In this document: positions 14,596-20,431 of the stretch, one piece after another
How positions within the stretch are numbered: the stretch's first letter is position 1
Layout of the letters: the number at the start of each line of letters is the position of its first letter
Assembly: GCA_945905915.1 (NCBI GenBank)
Contig: CAMDQL010000027.1
Span: 1 to 20,431, forward strand
DNA length: 20,431 nt
Source: Flavobacterium psychrophilum
Lineage (GTDB): Bacteria; Bacteroidota; Bacteroidia; Flavobacteriales; Flavobacteriaceae
Direction of reading: 5' to 3'
Made by a program: the position numbers and the translations under genes
The notes under the pieces: generated by a model
Seen by the model: the letters and a program-made list of their open reading frames with translations, nothing else
What the model was told of the DNA's origin: nothing
Databases searched by the model: none

Positions 14596-15852
14596 ATGGA
14601 AAACAATTTAATTGCAAAACATACCACTTTCTATGCCATTGGCCTAAGCTATAAAAAAGCAGATGCTGAAATGAGAGGTAAATTTAGTTTGGATGAAAAT
14701 GCAAAAACAAATCTATTAAATCAAGCTAAAAGAGATAAAATTGATAGTTTAATGGTTACTTCTACATGTAACCGTACAGAAATTTATGGTTTTGCACAAC
14801 ATCCTTTCCAGTTAATTAAATTACTTTGTGAAAACAGTCAAGGAACGGTTGAAGACTTTCAAAAAGTAGCCTTTGTGTATAAAAATCATGAAGCCATAAC
14901 CCATTTATTCCGAGTTGGAACAGGTTTAGACAGCCAAATACTTGGTGATTTTGAAATCATTAGTCAACTTAAAAACGCCTTCTTTCAAAGTAAAAATCAT
15001 CAATTAGCCAATACTTTTTTAGAGCGATTAGTTAATGCGGTCATTCAAGCTAATAAAAAAATAAAAACAGAAACAGAAATATCTTCGGGCGCCACTTCAG
15101 TTTCTTTTGCTGCGGTTCAATACATTTTTAAAAACGTAGAAGCTATTAGTTCTAAAAATATTTTACTTTTTGGAACCGGTAAAATTGGAAGAAATACTTG
15201 TGAAAATCTTGTAAAACATACCAAACACGAACAAATTACTTTAATCAATAGAACCAAAGACAAAGCCGAAAAAATCGCAAAAAAACTAAATGTTATTGTA
15301 AAAGATTATTCCGATTTGCAATTGGAACTGCAAAAAGCTGATGTAGTAGTAGTAGCAACAGGAGCTCAAAATCCAACGATAGATAAAGCCATTTTAAATC
15401 TGAAAAAACCGCTTTTAATTCTCGATTTATCGATTCCAAAAAATGTGCATGAAAATGTCAAAGATTTAGAACAAGTTTCTTTAATACATATGGATCAATT
15501 AGCTGAAATGACTGATGAAACGTTAGAAAACAGAAAAAAACACATTCCTGCTGCCGAAGCGATAATCGAAGAAATTAAAGAAGAATTCATAGCTTGGACA
15601 AAACAAAGAAAATTTGCCCCAACCATTCATGCGCTAAAAGCCAAATTAAATGCTATTAAAGAAGGCGAACTCAATGTGCAACGAAAAAAAATAGCTAATT
15701 TTGATGAGGATCAAGCCGAATTAATTAGTGCCCGAATCATTCAAAAAATCACGAATCATTTTGCAAATCATTTAAAAGATGATGAAACAATGGTTGATGA
15801 AAGTATTGAATGGATTGAAAAAATTTTCCAAATAGAAACGCTTGCAAAATAA
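14596..15852 (+). CDS. hemA: Glutamyl-tRNA reductase
   Basis: This enzyme reduces glutamyl-tRNA to glutamate-1-semialdehyde, the committed and usually regulated step of C5-pathway tetrapyrrole synthesis. From the ATG at 14596 it is 418 aa. The in-frame GTG at 14566 was rejected as start because its first base is the last base of the -7 box. The catalytic Cys is C58 in TSTCNRTE, and the NADPH-binding motif is LLFGTGKIGRN. The segment GLDSQILGDFEI departs from the common GLDSMVLGExQI at two positions, so Asp replaces Glu and Glu replaces Gln; I expect this to be lineage-typical rather than damage. The stop overlaps the hemC start by one base. Confidence 0.93.
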   Translation: MENNLIAKHTTFYAIGLSYKKADAEMRGKFSLDENAKTNLLNQAKRDKIDSLMVTSTCNRTEIYGFAQHPFQLIKLLCENSQGTVEDFQKVAFVYKNHEAITHLFRVGTGLDSQILGDFEIISQLKNAFFQSKNHQLANTFLERLVNAVIQANKKIKTETEISSGATSVSFAAVQYIFKNVEAISSKNILLFGTGKIGRNTCENLVKHTKHEQITLINRTKDKAEKIAKKLNVIVKDYSDLQLELQKADVVVVATGAQNPTIDKAILNLKKPLLILDLSIPKNVHENVKDLEQVSLIHMDQLAEMTDETLENRKKHIPAAEAIIEEIKEEFIAWTKQRKFAPTIHALKAKLNAIKEGELNVQRKKIANFDEDQAELISARIIQKITNHFANHLKDDETMVDESIEWIEKIFQIETLAK

Positions 15853-16775
15853 TGAGTAAAATAATTCGAATAGGAACCCGCGATAGCGAATTGGCACTTT
15901 GGCAAGCGCACACCGTTCAAAAAAAACTGAACGATTTAGGGCATAAAACCGAAATTGTAACGGTAAAATCGCAAGGTGATATTCTATTAGACAAACCTTT
16001 ATATGAGTTAGGCATCACAGGAATTTTTACCAAAACCTTAGACATTGCAATGATTAATGGCCAGGTAGATATTGCGGTGCATTCCATGAAAGATGTACCA
16101 ACGGCTTTGCCTCAAGGAATTATTCAAGCGGCAGTTCTAGAACGTGCTAATCCATTTGACATACTAGTGCACAAAGGCAACTTAGATTTTCTTACTACAA
16201 CAGGAACTATTGCGACTGGAAGTCTTCGTAGAAATGCAGAATGGTTGCATAAATATCCAAATCATCAAGTGGTAAATTTGCGTGGAAATGTAAATACCCG
16301 CTTGCAAAAATTAGCAGAAAATGATTGGAACGGAGCTGTTTTTGCGACCGCTGGTTTGGAACGTATCAACTTGAAACCAGAAAATTTTATCACTTTAGAT
16401 TGGATGATTCCGGCACCTGCGCAAGGAGCCATGGTAGTCCTAGCAATGGCAGATGATAATTTTACGATAGACGCTGTCTCTCAATTAAATCATATTGAAA
16501 CCGAAATTTGTACCTACATAGAAAGGCAATTTTTAAAAACATTAGAAGGTGGTTGTACGGCACCAATAGGAGCTTATGCAAGATATGATGAGAATAATGA
16601 CACTATTGAATTTAAAGGAGTTTTACTCTCTATTGATGGAACGGAACGATTAATGGTTGACAAAAAAGCGCCTATTTCAGAGTGGAAAAAATTAGGTTTC
16701 CATTTGGCACAAGAAATTTTAAATGCGGGTGGCACTCAATTAATGGTGAACATTAAATCACAATTAAAAAAGTAA
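15852..16775 (+). CDS. hemC: Hydroxymethylbilane synthase (porphobilinogen deaminase)
   Basis: This 307-aa cytosolic enzyme joins four porphobilinogen molecules into hydroxymethylbilane. The N-terminus IRIGTRDSELALWQA is diagnostic. The catalytic Asp is D81 in HSMKDVPTALP, the substrate-binding Arg residues lie in TGSLRRNAEW and NLRGNVNTRL, and the Cys that carries the dipyrromethane cofactor is C235 in LEGGCTAPIGAYA. Length is typical. Its ATG shares an A with the hemA stop (TAATG), so translation is probably coupled. Confidence 0.96.
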   Translation: MSKIIRIGTRDSELALWQAHTVQKKLNDLGHKTEIVTVKSQGDILLDKPLYELGITGIFTKTLDIAMINGQVDIAVHSMKDVPTALPQGIIQAAVLERANPFDILVHKGNLDFLTTTGTIATGSLRRNAEWLHKYPNHQVVNLRGNVNTRLQKLAENDWNGAVFATAGLERINLKPENFITLDWMIPAPAQGAMVVLAMADDNFTIDAVSQLNHIETEICTYIERQFLKTLEGGCTAPIGAYARYDENNDTIEFKGVLLSIDGTERLMVDKKAPISEWKKLGFHLAQEILNAGGTQLMVNIKSQLKK

Positions 16776-16777
16776 GC

Positions 16778-17452
16778 GTGAAAGAAAACATCGGCATACT
16801 AGCAACTAAAAAATTGGCTCAGAATCAAAAACAATACTTGCTAAATGCTGGTTTTAAAGTAATTGATGAAGATTTTATTCATATTCAACCCATTGCTTTT
16901 GAAATCAAAAACACGAATGATATTTTAATTTTTACGAGTCAAAATGCTGTTCTAAACGTTCTTACCAATAAAGATGAGTTAATTCATAAACCTGCAATTT
17001 GTGTGGGCGAAAAAACGAAACAATTACTGCTTGAAAATGGTTTTTCGGTAGTTTTTTTTCATTCGGATGCATCCGAATTAATTAAACATATTGAAAACGA
17101 ATACTTAAATAATAGTTTTACTTTTTTCTGTGGCACATCGAGATTAAATACGATTCCCGTTTTTTTAAACGAAAAAAGTATCACACATCAAATTGTTGAA
17201 GTATATGAAACGATAGAAACTCCGGTAAAAATAGCTCCAAAAATGGATGGAATTCTGTTTTTTAGCCCGTCTGGGGTTTCTAGCTATATCAAAGAACATA
17301 AAATTACAAACGAAATGTGCTTTTGTATTGGATCTACTACTGCAACAGCCGTTGAACCATTTACAAAGAATATTGTAATTGCAAATCAGCCTTCGGTTGA
17401 AAACGTAATTATTCAATGCATACATTATTTTAAATCAACAAAAAATGATTAA
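16778..17452 (+). CDS. hemD: Uroporphyrinogen-III synthase
   Basis: This 224-aa protein should cyclise and invert ring D of hydroxymethylbilane to give uroporphyrinogen III. The family is poorly conserved, so the call rests on position plus the paired motifs [10 protein letters not shown] (about 50-59) and [13 protein letters not shown] (about 158-170), one in each lobe of the bilobed fold. It begins with GTG two bases after the hemC stop; no in-frame ATG is near enough to replace it. Its end overlaps the hemE start by 8 nt, which with the GTG start may hold its translation below that of its neighbours. Confidence 0.85.
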   Translation: MKENIGILATKKLAQNQKQYLLNAGFKVIDEDFIHIQPIAFEIKNTNDILIFTSQNAVLNVLTNKDELIHKPAICVGEKTKQLLLENGFSVVFFHSDASELIKHIENEYLNNSFTFFCGTSRLNTIPVFLNEKSITHQIVEVYETIETPVKIAPKMDGILFFSPSGVSSYIKEHKITNEMCFCIGSTTATAVEPFTKNIVIANQPSVENVIIQCIHYFKSTKND

Positions 17453-18470
17453 AAACAACCTTTTTTTAAGAGCCTTAAATAACGAAAAAGTAGAACGCCC
17501 ACCCGTTTGGATGATGCGTCAAGCAGGAAGATATTTGCCAGAATTTAGAGCTTTGCGTGACAAATACGATTTTTTCACCCGTTGCGAAACACCTGAATTG
17601 GCTGCTGAAATCACCGTGCAACCTATTCGTATTGTGAAACCAGATGCAGCGATTTTGTTTTCAGATATTTTGGTCGTACCAAGAGCAATGGGAATTCACG
17701 TGGAATTAAAAGACAATTTAGGACCGATAATTCCGAATCCAATTCGTACTTCACAAGATGTAGAAAAAGTGATTGTTCCAGATGTGAATGAAACCTTAGG
17801 CTATGTTTTTGATGCGATTAAATTGACCAAACAAATGTTGAACGATGAAGTGCCATTAATTGGTTTCGCTGGTTCACCTTGGACGATTTTTTGTTATGCA
17901 GTGGAAGGGAAAGGATCAAAAAGTTTTGATACTGCCAAGGGATTTTGTTTTTCCAATCCAGTGGCGGCGCACACCTTATTGCAAAAAATTACAGATACCA
18001 CTATTCTATATTTGAAAGAAAAAGTAAAAGCAGGTTGTAACGCCATTCAGATTTTTGATTCTTGGGGCGGCATGTTGTCTCCGGTAGATTATCAAGAATT
18101 TTCTTGGCAATACATCAACCAAATTGTAGAGGCACTTGCAGACGAAACAAAAGTAATTGTTTTCGGAAAAGGGTGTTGGTTTGCGTTAGGCGAAATGGCA
18201 AAATCAAAAGCTTCGGCCTTGGGAGTAGATTGGACGTGTTTGCCAAGAAATGCCCGTTATTTAACAGGAGGCAATATTACGTTACAAGGAAATTTTGATC
18301 CGAGTCGTTTATTGTCGCCAATTCCAACCATCAAAAAAATGGTACACGAAATGATTGATGAATTTGGCAAGGACGATTATATCGTCAACTTAGGTCACGG
18401 AATTTTACCAAACATTCCTGTGGATCACGCGAAAGCATTTGTGGAAGCAGTTAAAGAATACAATAAATAA
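17445..18470 (+). CDS. hemE: Uroporphyrinogen decarboxylase
   Basis: This 341-aa cytosolic enzyme removes four carboxyl groups from uroporphyrinogen III to give coproporphyrinogen [19 protein letters not shown] contains the conserved R25 and R29 that hold the substrate, and D74 in LFSDILVVP is the key catalytic-site Asp. Other family blocks are [27 protein letters not shown] and NLGHGILP near the C-terminus. Length is normal. It is the last of the tightly packed hem genes; after it the operon opens into gaps of 27-73 nt filled with heptad repeats. Confidence 0.96.
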   Translation: MIKNNLFLRALNNEKVERPPVWMMRQAGRYLPEFRALRDKYDFFTRCETPELAAEITVQPIRIVKPDAAILFSDILVVPRAMGIHVELKDNLGPIIPNPIRTSQDVEKVIVPDVNETLGYVFDAIKLTKQMLNDEVPLIGFAGSPWTIFCYAVEGKGSKSFDTAKGFCFSNPVAAHTLLQKITDTTILYLKEKVKAGCNAIQIFDSWGGMLSPVDYQEFSWQYINQIVEALADETKVIVFGKGCWFALGEMAKSKASALGVDWTCLPRNARYLTGGNITLQGNFDPSRLLSPIPTIKKMVHEMIDEFGKDDYIVNLGHGILPNIPVDHAKAFVEAVKEYNK

Positions 18471-18472
18471 GC

Positions 18473-18493
18473 TGACAGCAGATAGTTGTACGT
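18473..18493 (+). repeat. Short degenerate heptad run after hemE
   Basis: TGACAGC (18473-18479) followed by AGATAGT and TGTACGT can be read as three degenerate 7-mers starting 3 nt after the hemE stop. This is the weakest of the heptad runs in the hem operon and alone would not be convincing. Confidence 0.35.
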
Positions 18494-18543
18494 AAAAAAT
18501 TATAACTCAATAAAACTGTATTGTTTAAAACACTTTAAAAGAA

Positions 18544-18969
18544 ATGAAAACAGCTATTTTAGACAAAAATGATTTAAACATAGACATTAAAGAGCAAGTT
18601 TCTGAATTATTTCGTCAATTAAGTCCAAATAAAATTCAGTTAGATCTTGAAGAAATATTGAATGAGAAAAACCAAATTACAGTTGCATACTGTGAGGATA
18701 ATAATAAAATAATTGGAATTGCATTAATGTGTACTTACAAAGTTATATCTGGAAATAAGGGTTGGATTGAAGATGTAGTTGTAGACTCCGCTTCTCGTGG
18801 AAAAGGAGTAGGAAGAAAATTAATTAATTTATTAGTTCAAGTAGGTGAAGAAAAAGAACTTTCTGAAATACTGCTTTTTACTGAAGATCATAGATTGGCT
18901 GCAATAAATTTATATTCAAGTGTTGGATTTAAACGTAAAGACAGTAATATATATTGTAAGAAAAAATAA
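18544..18969 (+). CDS. GNAT-family N-acetyltransferase
   Basis: This 141-aa protein has the GNAT fold. The acetyl-CoA-binding motif A is WIEDVVVDSASRGKGVGRKLINLL (about 74-97), with the RGKGVG pyrophosphate loop at 85-90. The closing segment AAINLYSSVGFKRKDSNIYCKK (109-140) is the usual motif B and matches the typical end of such enzymes. The substrate cannot be inferred. It lies between hemE (73 nt) and hemF (58 nt) in the same direction, so it is transcribed with the heme genes, but no heme function is evident; it may be an insertion into an ancestral hemE-hemF junction. Confidence 0.85.
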   Translation: MKTAILDKNDLNIDIKEQVSELFRQLSPNKIQLDLEEILNEKNQITVAYCEDNNKIIGIALMCTYKVISGNKGWIEDVVVDSASRGKGVGRKLINLLVQVGEEKELSEILLFTEDHRLAAINLYSSVGFKRKDSNIYCKKK

Positions 18970-18993
18970 CAAGAACTACGCACAACTGTCGTG

Positions 18994-19022
18994 AAGCGGC
19001 TGAACGCATAGCTAAAAGCTAT
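18994..19022 (+). repeat. Degenerate heptad run before hemF
   Basis: GC dinucleotides end at 19000, 19007, 19012 and 19019, so spacing is 7, 5 and 7. The units include TGAACGC and TAAAAGC. One 5-nt step breaks the phase. The run ends 5 nt before the hemF ATG. Confidence 0.45.
19008..19022. promoter_or_regulatory. Inverted repeat in the hemF leader
   Basis: ATAGCT and AGCTAT flank AAA, a perfect 15-base dyad ending 5 nt before the hemF start codon. As RNA it could form a small hairpin over the ribosome-binding region; as DNA it resembles the core of the hemA palindrome (ATAGCTAT). It may equally be a by-product of the heptad repeat, whose AGCT core is self-complementary. Confidence 0.3.
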
Positions 19023-19027
19023 TTAAA

Positions 19028-19945
19028 ATGAAAGACAAGTTTTACCAATACATACAAGCCCTTCAAGATCAAATCTGTAAAGGATTAGAAGAAATAGACG
19101 GCGTTGCTAAATTCCGAGAAGACCTATGGGACAGACCAGAAGGCGGCGGCGGAAGAACACGTGTGATTGAAAATGGTGCTGTTTTTGAAAAAGGCGGCGT
19201 AAATATTTCTGCCGTTCACGGAAAATTACCCGATTCGATGCAAAAATTATTCAACGTAGGCGAAGCGGATTTCTTTGCTTGTGGATTGAGTTTGGTGATT
19301 CATCCGAAAAACCCAATGGTGCCAACCGTTCATGCAAATTGGCGGTATTTCGAAATGTACGACGATAATGGTAATGTAATTAACAGTTGGTTTGGTGGCG
19401 GACAGGATTTGACACCTTATTATTTGTTTGAAGAAGATGCGATTCATTTTCATCAAACGTGTAAAACGGCTTGTGACAAACATAATTCTGATTTGTATCC
19501 GAAATACAAAAAACAATGTGACGATTACTTTTGGAACGCTCACAGAAATGAAGCGCGTGGAATTGGAGGTTTGTTTTTCGATTACTGCAAAGAAACCGAA
19601 ACCATGAAAATGGAAGATTGGTACAATTTTGTTACTGAAGTTGGGAATTCATTTCTTGAAGCTTATTTACTAATTGTAGTAAAAAGAAAAGACTTGCCTT
19701 ATACAGCTGAGCAAAGAACATGGCAAGAAATTCGCCGTGGTCGTTACGTTGAGTTTAATTTGGTTCACGACAAAGGCACATTATTTGGATTAAAAACCAA
19801 TGGCCGAATTGAAAGTATTTTAATGAGTTTGCCACCACACGTACAATGGCATTATGACCATCATCCTGTGGCGGGAAGCGATGAAGAAAAATTAATTCAA
19901 GTATTAGAAAAACCTATAAATTGGCTGTCAGCTATTAGCTATTAG
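19028..19945 (+). CDS. hemF: Aerobic coproporphyrinogen-III oxidase
   Basis: This 305-aa soluble enzyme uses O2 to convert two propionates of coproporphyrinogen III to vinyl groups, giving protoporphyrinogen IX. RPEGGGGRTRVIENG (37-51), HPKNPMVPTVHANWRYFE (92-109) and WFGGGQDLTPYYLFEED (121-137) are signature blocks, and RRGRYVEFNLVHDKGTLFGL lies near the C-terminus. Its presence indicates aerobic heme synthesis. The last six residues (LSAISY) and the stop codon are encoded by the start of a heptad repeat run, so the C-terminus after the conserved Trp is probably not ancestral. Confidence 0.96.
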   Translation: MKDKFYQYIQALQDQICKGLEEIDGVAKFREDLWDRPEGGGGRTRVIENGAVFEKGGVNISAVHGKLPDSMQKLFNVGEADFFACGLSLVIHPKNPMVPTVHANWRYFEMYDDNGNVINSWFGGGQDLTPYYLFEEDAIHFHQTCKTACDKHNSDLYPKYKKQCDDYFWNAHRNEARGIGGLFFDYCKETETMKMEDWYNFVTEVGNSFLEAYLLIVVKRKDLPYTAEQRTWQEIRRGRYVEFNLVHDKGTLFGLKTNGRIESILMSLPPHVQWHYDHHPVAGSDEEKLIQVLEKPINWLSAISY

Positions 19946-19953
19946 CAGTTAGC
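19921..19953 (+). repeat. Heptad run 1 between hemF and the four-helix gene
   Basis: GC dinucleotides end at 19925, 19932, 19939, 19946 and 19953, five in exact 7-nt phase. The units after the first GC are TGTCAGC, TATTAGC (twice) and AGTTAGC. The run overlaps the last codons of hemF and supplies its TAG stop at 19943-19945. Confidence 0.75.
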
Positions 19954-19970
19954 TAAATTTATAAAAAAAG

Positions 19971-20004
19971 ATACGCTGATAGCTAAATGCTAACGGCTTA
20001 AAGC
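19971..20004 (+). repeat. Heptad run 2 between hemF and the four-helix gene
   Basis: GC dinucleotides end at 19976, 19983, 19990, 19997 and 20004, again five in exact 7-nt phase; the units are TGATAGC, TAAATGC, TAACGGC and TTAAAGC. An AT-rich 17-nt spacer separates it from run 1, and the two runs are out of phase by 2 nt. It ends 8 nt before the ATG at 20013. Confidence 0.75.
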
Positions 20005-20012
20005 TCAAAAAT

Positions 20013-20375
20013 ATGAGAAATTATAAAAAATATTTAGTTTGGGAAAAATCACATCAGTTAACGCTTGATATTTATCGAAACACCAGTTCGTTCCCAAAAG
20101 AAGAACAATTTGGATTAATTAGTCAGATGAAAAGATCTTCAAGTTCTGTTCCGACGAACATTGCAGAAGGATGTGGGAGAAATTCGGATAAAGATTTTTG
20201 TAGATTTTTATATTTTGCATTTGGTTCAGCTAACGAATTAGAATATCAAATATTATTGAGTATTGATTTAAAATTTATAGCCCTTGAAAATGGTCAAAAA
20301 CTTCTTTTTCAAGTTGAAGAAATAAAAAAAATGTTAAACGGATTAATAACAAAGTTAAATAAAGCTAACAGCTAA
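20013..20375 (+). CDS. Four-helix bundle protein (23S rRNA intervening-sequence/IVP family)
   Basis: This 120-aa protein matches the four-helix bundle family first found in 23S rRNA intervening sequences (IVP/S23, TIGR02436 as I recall). The signature runs YLVWEKSHQLTLDIYRNTSSFP at 8-29, then FGLISQMKRSSSSVPTNIAEGCGR (33-56) and FLYFAFGSANELEYQILLS (65-83). The fold is related to Avd, the accessory protein of diversity-generating retroelements, but no reverse transcriptase or variable repeat is nearby. Molecular function is unknown; binding of nucleic acid is the usual suggestion. The gene lies between hemF and hemB, is not within an rRNA gene, and is bracketed by heptad runs. Its last residues (KANS) and stop codon are made by the downstream run, as with hemF. 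Confidence 0.88.
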   Translation: MRNYKKYLVWEKSHQLTLDIYRNTSSFPKEEQFGLISQMKRSSSSVPTNIAEGCGRNSDKDFCRFLYFAFGSANELEYQILLSIDLKFIALENGQKLLFQVEEIKKMLNGLITKLNKANS

Positions 20376-20394
20376 CAGCTGATTGCTATAAAGC
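20361..20394 (+). repeat. Heptad run after the four-helix gene
   Basis: GC dinucleotides end at 20365, 20372, 20379 and 20386 in exact 7-nt phase, then at 20394 after one 8-nt step. Two units are identical (TAACAGC); the next is TGATTGC. The TAA stop of the four-helix gene (20373-20375) lies within the run, which ends 8 nt before hemB. Confidence 0.75.
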
Positions 20395-20402
20395 TAAAAG
20401 AT

Positions 20403-20431
20403 ATGTTTCCATTACAAAGAGGACGTCGTTT
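20403..20431 (+). CDS. hemB: Delta-aminolevulinic acid dehydratase, 5' end only
   Basis: Only nine codons fit in the window: MFPLQRGRR. This is the recognisable N-terminus of bacterial porphobilinogen synthase in this lineage, and a hemB gene would complete the set from aminolevulinate to protoheme apart from hemL. The gene is cut by the window edge. It starts 27 nt after the four-helix gene and is in the same direction as the hem operon. Confidence 0.7.

Noticed and set aside
20013..20375. Diversity-generating retroelement (Avd-like protein)
   Set aside because: No reverse transcriptase, template repeat or variable-repeat target is visible; the protein fits the general four-helix bundle family better.
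19921..20394. CRISPR array
   Set aside because: The repeat unit is 7 bp and tandem, with no 25-40 bp repeats, no unique spacers and no cas genes.

Overview
The window comes from a low-GC Bacteroidota genome, most likely Flavobacteriaceae and probably Flavobacterium or a close relative. The evidence is the AT-rich composition, Bacteroidota-type -7 promoter boxes (TAnnTTTG) before several genes, A-rich leaders without clear Shine-Dalgarno sequences, an acidic stretch right after a lipoprotein Cys, and products typical of the group (CrtY-type lycopene cyclase, bacilliredoxin, soluble acyl-ACP desaturase, IVP-type four-helix bundle protein). I see no rRNA, tRNA, CRISPR array, insertion sequence, prophage or plasmid gene. 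The assignment is by reading only; no database search was run.

Layout. Bases 1-3301 form a metal-uptake section: a FecA-like TonB-dependent receptor with a well-formed promoter, a 42-aa FeoB-associated Cys-rich membrane protein (easily missed), and a convergent ZIP transporter. Bases 3368-8010 are plus-strand housekeeping genes: lycopene cyclase, bacilliredoxin, a small Cys-rich lipoprotein, a plsC/acyl-ACP desaturase pair and an HD-domain hydrolase. Bases 8046-14364 are all minus strand; in transcription order they encode an AraC regulator, ferrochelatase (hemH), HemJ, a sensor histidine kinase, an enoyl-CoA hydratase and NADP-type glutamate dehydrogenase. From 14596 to the right edge runs a plus-strand heme-biosynthesis operon: hemA, hemC, hemD, hemE, a GNAT acetyltransferase, hemF, a four-helix bundle protein, and the first 29 bases of hemB.

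The heme genes are the core. HemA starts the route from glutamyl-tRNA; HemB, HemC, HemD and HemE build and decarboxylate uroporphyrinogen III; HemF makes protoporphyrinogen IX; HemJ oxidises it; HemH inserts iron. The operon and the araC/hemH/hemJ side diverge from a 231-bp control region holding two opposed promoters, an 11-bp inverted repeat and a perfect 16-bp palindrome over the hemA -7 box. The araC product is the obvious candidate regulator. The iron receptor at the left end fits a theme of iron and heme supply.

The least explained structure is at the right end. The loosely packed part of the hem operon (hemE to hemB) has short runs of a degenerate 7-bp repeat (roughly TNANAGC) in every intergenic gap. 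The best runs keep five GC dinucleotides in exact 7-nt phase. They bracket the four-helix bundle gene and supply the stop codons of both hemF and that gene.
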